Assembly: GCA_028822945.1 (NCBI GenBank)
Contig: JAPKCN010000060.1
Span: 1-9,673 of the forward strand
Reading direction: 5' to 3'
From: Porticoccaceae bacterium
Lineage (GTDB): Bacteria; Pseudomonadota; Gammaproteobacteria; Pseudomonadales; Porticoccaceae
Length of the DNA: 9,673 bases
Shown here: positions 5,399 through 9,673 of the stretch, in pieces
Layout of the letters: each line of letters opens with the position of its first letter
How positions within the stretch are numbered: position 1 is the first letter of the stretch
Made by a program: the position numbers and the translations under genes
Notes under the pieces: generated by a model
Seen by the model: only the letters and a program-made list of their open reading frames with translations
Told to the model about the DNA's origin: nothing
Database searches by the model: none

Positions 5399-7549
5399 TT
5401 AAGGTAGTTCAAATACATACAGGGCATTGCCGCCCTCCGGTTGGTATATATCAGGGCTGACGGTCGCGGTGAGAGCCCTAAAAACACCCATGCCAGTGGT
5501 GACACTGACAAACTGGCGATTGTCGGCACTGTAGGTGATTGGGAAGCCATGCAGTGCCGAGGGCAACCGCGTCTGCCACAGCAACCGTCCAGACTCCGTA
5601 TCAAAGGCTTTAAAGTAGCGGTCTAAGTCGCCAATAAAGAGCAGTTTCCCGCCGGTGGTAAGAGCCGAGGTTAAAAACATTGCCGGTTGCTGATGTGACC
5701 ATTTTTCGCTGATTGGGTCGAGCCCAATCGAGACTAATTTACCGAGCATACCCGCGACTCCAGGCATTACATAGGTTTTAGAGTCGCCGCCAAAACCGCC
5801 GCCGCCGGGTTTTAGGTCGACTTTGCGGCCCACCATATCTGAGCATAATTGATGCATCGGTATAATAATCGCATGGTGGGGTTTGTCGTAGGCTGCGGCC
5901 TGCCAATTGTGGCCGCCGTAGATACCGGGGCAGGCGGTGAATGGCTGGTCTATATTGGCCTCTAAAATGTCCTTGCGGTAGGCTAAACGGCCATTGACGC
6001 GATCGATAGAGCGGTAGATATTTTGCGGAGTGGTCTCGAAAAGCTCGATAAAGCCGCCGTCGGCGCGTTGCAACTTCCAAAGTATGCCGTCCTTGCCAAT
6101 AGTGTAGAGGACGCGATCGGCGGGTTTGTTACCATGGTCGATGAGAATCCTCTCAAAGCCTACCTCCATGTCGATAGTCTCTCCTGGGACGTGCTGAAAG
6201 TACCAGGCGATTGCCCCGCTATTGGGGTCGATGGCGAGTGTTGAATTGGTATAAAGTGCGGCTTGCTTGACGGTCATGCCGCGGCTAGCTGCAACCCATG
6301 GCTTAGCCTGCGATGTACCAATATAAAACAGATTTAAATCGGCGTCGTAGCTGCCGGGGATCCAGGTGTCGCCGCCCGCGCGCAGCATGGGCTCGATCTC
6401 CCCCCAGCTTGCATTATTGGCGTCGCCGGGCAGGGCGATGGTCGAGGTCCGCCAGAGTTCTTTGCCGGTATCCGGGTCGTGGCCAGTGATAAAGCAACCG
6501 GCTGCGACAAAACGTTCGCAACCATTGATGCCACTCACAACAACGCCATTGGCAATAATGGGGCCGCTGGTGTGGGTAAGACCATCGCGATAATCGGCTT
6601 TAATAGTTTTCCACAGTAGTTTGCCGCTATGGACATCGATAGCGATCAGCGCGGCATCATAGGTGGCCATAAACAACTTGTCACCGTAGATGGCGATATT
6701 GCGGGTTGGGCCGCCAAGAGTGCGCGAGTCCTCGGGATAATCGTATTCAAATGTCCAGATCAGATCGCCATTACTGGCGTCGAGTGCCTGAATCATATTG
6801 CCTGGATGCGTTAGGAACATAATCCCCTGGCTGACCAATGGCGTGCCTTGATTGCTGCCTGGGTTCATACTCATTGACCACGCTAACGTGAGGCCGTCGA
6901 CATTCTCGCGATTGATGTTTCTTAGTGGGCTATAGCCTTGACCATCTAATGTGCGCCGCCAGGACAACCAATCGGCATCGGTTGGTTGCTGAAGTGTGCT
7001 ATCGTCAACGGGCTGGAATTCTTTCAGTCGACGGTTATTAAAACGGGTTTTTCGTTGATTGAGTTGGGCGACAGTGTCCTCTTTCGAAAACGCAACAAAT
7101 CCCTGCAAGTCTGGCGTGCCTGGTTGTGCATCGAGTATTGGTTGTGCGTCGAGTGCCGGCTGATTGCGCTGCTCGATATTTTTATCGCTCGAGAGCCTCT
7201 CTGATAAACCCGCCGATTTCTCGCCTGAGGTCCCTGCAGACGCAACGGAAATTCCCGATGCGCTGAGTATGTGTCGGTGGACCGCGCGGTAGTCATCATC
7301 GCTGAGTCGGCCGGTATTGCCTGGCGGCATAGACATGACGATCTTCTCATAGAGTGCATCGAAGCCCAGTTTGCGCCATTTTTTAATGAATCTATCGCCG
7401 CTGAGTTGACTGCCGTGGGCTGATCCTCTGAGCGTTGCCGCATGACACTCAGCGCAATGTTGTTGATAAATTTGGCTATCGTCGTCAGCCGCCATTAGAC
7501 TGTCACTAGCCAGAGCAATGCCGACCATCCACAGGGTATACGTTTTCAT
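5399..7549 (-). CDS. Periplasmic PQQ-dependent dehydrogenase with N-terminal cytochrome c domain
   Basis: This 716-aa quinohaemoprotein begins with a signal peptide (residues 1-20, cut after SLMA). A cytochrome c domain follows: haem motif CAECH at 32-36, and probable axial Met74 in SMPPGN. A Gln/Asp-rich linker (about 97-190) leads to a PQQ beta-propeller: DWLSWRRTLDGQGYSPL at 193-209, GINGCERF at 340-347, SWGE at 381-384, LYTNSTLAIDPNSG at 432-445, GGHNWQAAAYD at 545-555 and LHGFPITYS at 666-674. By alignment, E345 is a metal ligand and D460 the catalytic Asp. It should oxidise an alcohol, polyol or sugar and pass electrons through its own haem. Most quinohaemoprotein alcohol dehydrogenases carry the haem domain C-terminally; as I recall, polyvinyl alcohol dehydrogenases have it first. 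No pqq genes are in the window. A minus-strand AGAGG (7555-7559) lies 5 nt before the ATG. Confidence 0.88.
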   Translation of the reverse strand: MKTYTLWMVGIALASDSLMAADDDSQIYQQHCAECHAATLRGSAHGSQLSGDRFIKKWRKLGFDALYEKIVMSMPPGNTGRLSDDDYRAVHRHILSASGISVASAGTSGEKSAGLSERLSSDKNIEQRNQPALDAQPILDAQPGTPDLQGFVAFSKEDTVAQLNQRKTRFNNRRLKEFQPVDDSTLQQPTDADWLSWRRTLDGQGYSPLRNINRENVDGLTLAWSMSMNPGSNQGTPLVSQGIMFLTHPGNMIQALDASNGDLIWTFEYDYPEDSRTLGGPTRNIAIYGDKLFMATYDAALIAIDVHSGKLLWKTIKADYRDGLTHTSGPIIANGVVVSGINGCERFVAAGCFITGHDPDTGKELWRTSTIALPGDANNASWGEIEPMLRAGGDTWIPGSYDADLNLFYIGTSQAKPWVAASRGMTVKQAALYTNSTLAIDPNSGAIAWYFQHVPGETIDMEVGFERILIDHGNKPADRVLYTIGKDGILWKLQRADGGFIELFETTPQNIYRSIDRVNGRLAYRKDILEANIDQPFTACPGIYGGHNWQAAAYDKPHHAIIIPMHQLCSDMVGRKVDLKPGGGGFGGDSKTYVMPGVAGMLGKLVSIGLDPISEKWSHQQPAMFLTSALTTGGKLLFIGDLDRYFKAFDTESGRLLWQTRLPSALHGFPITYSADNRQFVSVTTGMGVFRALTATVSPDIYQPEGGNALYVFELP
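7122..7157 (-). repeat. Two-copy 18-bp tandem duplication in the linker of the PQQ dehydrogenase
   Basis: GGTTGTGCATCGAGTATT (7122-7139) is followed directly by GGTTGTGCGTCGAGTGCC (7140-7157), with 15 of 18 bases the same. On the coding strand it encodes two copies of a six-residue unit (ALDAQP, ILDAQP) at about residues 132-143. It keeps the frame and lies in the low-complexity linker, so it probably only changes linker length. Confidence 0.8.
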
Positions 7550-7671
7550 GCGCGCCTCTTTATTGTTATTATTTTGGCCTGTTGACTTCTAGCAATGATT
7601 ACAGCCCACTGGCGCCGCGTAGCATTCAAATTCCGCTATTACTCTGGAGATTTTTTCTCGTCACTCGACCC

Positions 7672-8928
7672 TTATACTTCGATTAAATCGAGAGGGTACT
7701 GGTACAGGCTCTTTGCCCCCTCAGGCGTAATTTCGAAGACATTTTCCATATGCGTCGGGCCCAGTTTACTGCCAAAGTATAGGCAGTCGAAACTCAGGAT
7801 CATAGAGGGTTGTATGGTAAAGCCCTCTGTAGCCGCCAAACCGGTGGATGGGAATGCTACAGGGCTCTCCAGCGGCACCGCGCCAATCGAGTGGACAATG
7901 AGTAATAATTTACCCGGCGCATCGAGGTTTTGTGCGGCGGTTGCAGCCACTTGCCGGCAGATATCTGCCGAGTTATTACCCGGCTTAAGCGTCGCTACGA
8001 CGCGGTTAAAGCATTCTTTAACGTGCGCATGTTGCTCTCGATACTCCGTACTCGCAGCGCCTATGTGCGCCGTCCGATTAATATCAATCCAGACCCTCTT
8101 GTACTGCCCCTGAGTTTCTAAGATAACAATTTGTCCATCTTGAAAGGGATCTTCGAACAGTGTTCTAAACAGGTCGGGTTTAAATGCTAGGTCATAGGTG
8201 CCGCCGAATAGCATCGGGCTGATCGGTAGCGGGGTAATATCTTCGTCAATCATAAAGTGTGCTACGGACTTCTCTACCTGTGCCCAGTTCTTGCCTGCCG
8301 ATAACTGCTGTACGGTGTGCGCCATTACGCGATCGGCCTTCCGTCCTGATTCGCGAAATATCTCTATTTCACCGGCCGTCTTAATTGCCCTAATGCGAAA
8401 TAATGCGTCAAACGCGTCGCCGAAGTGTTGCCCCACCGACTCATGAACCCTCAGGGCGACCCGCATATCGTCAAAAATAACCAGCTCTTGCGACGTCTCG
8501 CGCGTACTTAGCAATTTAGACAAGGCCGCAATAATATCGGGTTGGCATTCGCCTTCAATCTGCGCAGCAAAGTGACCGAGTCGCTCGCCAACAGCTTGCT
8601 CTAGCTCTAAGTAGACGTCTTCGGCGCGCGCTGTGACACAAAAATTGAGTAGGTCAAAGGTGGCGATCGACTGATAAAAAATCGGCTGGCCCTCGCGTTC
8701 GGCGACCAATAGTGAGATGAGGCTCGCCTCGGGTATGAGCAGTACGATTGGTTGTTGGCTGTCTGTTGGAATGTAAACGCCGGACATCGGTTCCGGCAAT
8801 CGCCAGCCATCCATTGCCGACTCAAATCCAGTAAAATAATGCACGGCATCCGAATGGGTGAGCACCGCGCCGGTCGCGTCCATTGATGTTAGTTCGCGTC
8901 TCAGGCGAGTAAGTTTTTCTGAGTACAT
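7672..8928 (-). CDS. M24-fold protein (creatinase/prolidase-like), altered metal site
   Basis: This 418-aa protein has the length and two-domain layout of Xaa-Pro peptidases: a creatinase-type N-terminal domain (about 5-165) and a pita-bread catalytic domain (about 185-405). The family motifs are recognisable in order: GQIVILETQGQ at 265-275, WIDINRTAHIG at 280-290, IVHSIG at 344-349, MILSFDCLYFG at 376-386 and MENVFEITPEGA at 394-405. The usual five metal ligands Asp, Asp, His, Glu, Glu become E271, D282, H346, D381 and E395, so two acids are swapped. Ligand spacings (11 between the first pair, 14 between the last pair) match prolidases. A conserved His upstream (pattern P-H) appears to be D252. 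It may be a peptidase with a modified site or a non-peptidase member such as a creatinase-like hydrolase or lyase. No signal peptide, so cytosolic. AGAAGG (8937-8942, minus) lies 8 nt before the ATG. The PQQ gene follows 122 bp downstream. Confidence 0.78.
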   Translation of the reverse strand: MYSEKLTRLRRELTSMDATGAVLTHSDAVHYFTGFESAMDGWRLPEPMSGVYIPTDSQQPIVLLIPEASLISLLVAEREGQPIFYQSIATFDLLNFCVTARAEDVYLELEQAVGERLGHFAAQIEGECQPDIIAALSKLLSTRETSQELVIFDDMRVALRVHESVGQHFGDAFDALFRIRAIKTAGEIEIFRESGRKADRVMAHTVQQLSAGKNWAQVEKSVAHFMIDEDITPLPISPMLFGGTYDLAFKPDLFRTLFEDPFQDGQIVILETQGQYKRVWIDINRTAHIGAASTEYREQHAHVKECFNRVVATLKPGNNSADICRQVAATAAQNLDAPGKLLLIVHSIGAVPLESPVAFPSTGLAATEGFTIQPSMILSFDCLYFGSKLGPTHMENVFEITPEGAKSLYQYPLDLIEV

Positions 8929-8957
8929 ATTTATAGCCTTCTACTGAATTTTTTCTG

Positions 8958-8977
8958 AACTCGTCTCGAGTTTTTTT
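8958..8977 (+). terminator. Short hairpin followed by T7 (terminator-like on the plus strand)
   Basis: AACTCG (8958-8963) pairs with CGAGTT (8967-8972) around a 3-nt loop, and the 3' arm runs into seven T (8971-8977). On the plus strand this has the shape of a weak intrinsic terminator and would stop read-through towards the right edge. On the minus strand it falls in the leader of the M24-like gene. The stem is only 6 bp, so confidence is low. Confidence 0.25.
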
Positions 8978-9230
8978 ACCGGCCTTTTTGTACGATGATA
9001 TTACCAAAGATTGAATATTATTAAAATTTCAACAGGGTATTTTAAATGCCTACGTGTATTTTATAGCTCTTCAGCGCTGTTTTTTAATGAAGACTTTGTC
9101 GCAAGTTGATTCGATAACGGTAAAAAACGTATTTAGCATCGCTATTGCACGCGCGTTCAGCACTTAGAAAACGGTATATTACGTCAATGGGTGCTGAGTA
9201 CTAGTATCTATTTTTTTAATTAGCTCTCGC

Positions 9231-9300
9231 CAAGGCTCGTTATTTAGGTACAAATAATGAATATTTAAGACGCATAAAGATGAAATTAATCAGAGCCTTG
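9231..9300. repeat. 8-bp inverted repeat with 54-nt spacer
   Basis: CAAGGCTC (9231-9238) is perfectly complementary to GAGCCTTG (9293-9300). The spacer of 54 nt is A/T-rich. The arms are G/C-rich against a very A/T-rich background, which makes them stand out. They could close a structured RNA or be paired protein-binding half-sites. Chance cannot be excluded for 8 bp. Confidence 0.3.
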
Positions 9301-9570
9301 CGTTCTAACGAAATAGCCTAGATTAAAGTATGCATCACAGGATCTGCATTGAAACGGTCAAGTCAAGACAAGTAAATGTTTGGTTTTTTCACACTTTTTC
9401 GTCGTTAAATTTTGATGGGACATTGCTATCGATTTGTATATCCCTCTGCGTCCGTCGATATAACTAAAACCTCAATTTTTTATTGTGTAATTAACAGAGT
9501 TACATTAAAAAAAAATAATTACAGGGCCCAGCGCTGGCATTTTGGCGATGGCGTTCTAGTGTGCTGGTCA

Positions 9571-9673
9571 TCATGAGCCATGTGAAGGGATACCGCCAAC
9601 AATAGGACCGGATGGAAAACCAATGATGATGGGTGATATACCAATGGGACCCGACGGTACGCCAATGGGACCT
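9571..9673 (-). CDS. Alternative: C-terminal end of a minus-strand Gly/Pro/Ile/Ser repeat protein
   Basis: The minus-strand frame entering from the window edge at 9672 stays open for 33 codons to TGA (plus-strand 9571-9573). It reads GPIGVPSGPIGIS, then PIIIGFPSGPIVGG, ending IPSHGS. It contains the same heptad periodicity and a clean stop, and lies on the same strand as the M24-like gene 643 bp away. It competes with the plus-strand reading; at most one is likely a real gene. Differences between repeat copies are silent on both strands, so codon position does not decide. Confidence 0.25.
   Translation of the reverse strand, partial: GPIGVPSGPIGISPIIIGFPSGPIVGGIPSHGS
9596..9673 (+). repeat. 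21-nt-period degenerate tandem repeat (7-aa units)
   Basis: Units in the plus reading are PTIGPDG (9596-9616), KPMMMGD (9617-9637), IPMGPDG (9638-9658) and TPMGP... (9659-9673, cut by the edge). CCAATGGGACC recurs exactly 21 bp apart (9641 and 9662), and GGACC-GA-GG recurs at 9605 and 9647. The array clearly continues past the window. Confidence 0.75.

Larger units (their letters stand above)
8929..9508. other. A/T-rich non-coding region upstream of the M24-like gene
   Basis: No ORF with coding character is visible on either strand over about 580 bp. The stretch is clearly richer in A/T than the rest of the window and carries repeated T6-T7 tracts (for example 8971-8977). It should hold the promoter of the M24-like gene on the minus strand, but I cannot pick a convincing -35/-10 pair. 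Separate entries cover the hairpin at 8958-8972 and the inverted repeat at 9231-9300. Nothing resembling a tRNA, riboswitch or origin was recognised. Confidence 0.5.
9509..9673 (+). pseudogene. Lipoprotein-like, Gly/Pro/Asp heptad-repeat ORF, start lost and amber at the lipobox; cut by window edge
   Basis: Reading codons from 9509 gives KKIITGPSAGILAMAF, a TAG at 9557-9559, then CAGHHEPCEGIPPT and heptad repeats to the edge. Two Lys, a hydrophobic run and then Cys is the layout of a bacterial lipoprotein signal peptide, with the amber at the -1 position of the lipobox. The codon just before the first Lys is TAA (9506-9508). It sits 6 nt after an AGAG (9496-9499), where a start codon would be expected. 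Two separate lesions point to a decayed gene, sequence error, or coincidence. If the real start is ATG 9623, the protein begins MMMGDIPMGPDG. The minus strand is also open here (separate entry), so the strand is not settled. No function can be given. Confidence 0.35.

Noticed and set aside
7024..7443. 139-aa minus-strand open frame inside the PQQ dehydrogenase gene
   Set aside because: It overlaps the clear signal peptide, haem motif and linker coding frame of the dehydrogenase and shows no motif of its own.
7595..8113. 172-aa plus-strand open frame antisense to the M24-like gene
   Set aside because: It lies mostly inside the M24-like gene on the opposite strand, has no protein-like motifs, and is Cys/Ser/Arg-rich as expected for an antisense shadow.
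1..9673. tRNA genes, CRISPR arrays, insertion sequences, attachment sites
   Set aside because: No cloverleaf with a T-loop signature, no regularly spaced direct repeats with unique spacers, no transposase or integrase motif, and no terminal inverted repeats with target duplications were seen on reading both strands.

Overview
The window looks like ordinary chromosomal DNA from a proteobacterium, most likely a free-living (perhaps marine) gammaproteobacterium. This rests on the gene set: a HisN-type phosphatase, an IlvD/Edd dehydratase, a periplasmic PQQ/haem c dehydrogenase and a DUF350-transglutaminase pair. Base composition looks balanced and starts are mostly ATG with recognisable Shine-Dalgarno sites. 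I cannot name the organism. No rRNA, tRNA, CRISPR array, transposase, integrase or phage gene is visible.

Layout, left to right. The left edge (to 260, +) is the C-terminal end of a ThuA-like protein. A 464-bp gap follows with a stem-loop that may end its transcript. At 725-1549 (+) is hisN. After a 481-bp gap carrying a promoter-like pair with an unusually long spacer comes a 615-aa IlvD/Edd-family dehydratase (2031-3878, +) that differs from housekeeping IlvD. A 413-bp gap contains a possible 40-codon leader ORF. A tight two-gene unit follows: a 76-aa half-size DUF350 membrane protein (4292-4522) and an anchored transglutaminase-like protein (4525-5379). Converging on it with only 19 bp between stops is a minus-strand PQQ-dependent dehydrogenase with an N-terminal cytochrome c domain (5399-7549). 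Upstream of it, on the same strand after 122 bp, is an M24-fold (creatinase/prolidase-like) protein with altered metal ligands (7672-8928). The last 745 bp are A/T-rich and largely gene-free. They end in a 21-nt-period repeat encoding Gly-Pro-Asp-Gly heptads, cut by the window edge.

How the genes may work together. Only the DUF350-transglutaminase pair is tight enough to call an operon. The PQQ enzyme would oxidise an alcohol, polyol or sugar in the periplasm and pass electrons through its own haem. The IlvD/Edd enzyme dehydrates 2,3-dihydroxy acids or sugar acids. ThuA-like proteins often sit in sugar-utilisation loci. A sugar-oxidation theme is therefore possible, but spacing and opposed orientation give no direct support for one pathway.

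No complete new system is evident. The best leads are the broken or recoded lipoprotein-like repeat ORF at the right edge, the altered active sites of the M24 protein and PQQ dehydrogenase, the divergent IlvD paralogue, and the minimal DUF350-transglutaminase pair.
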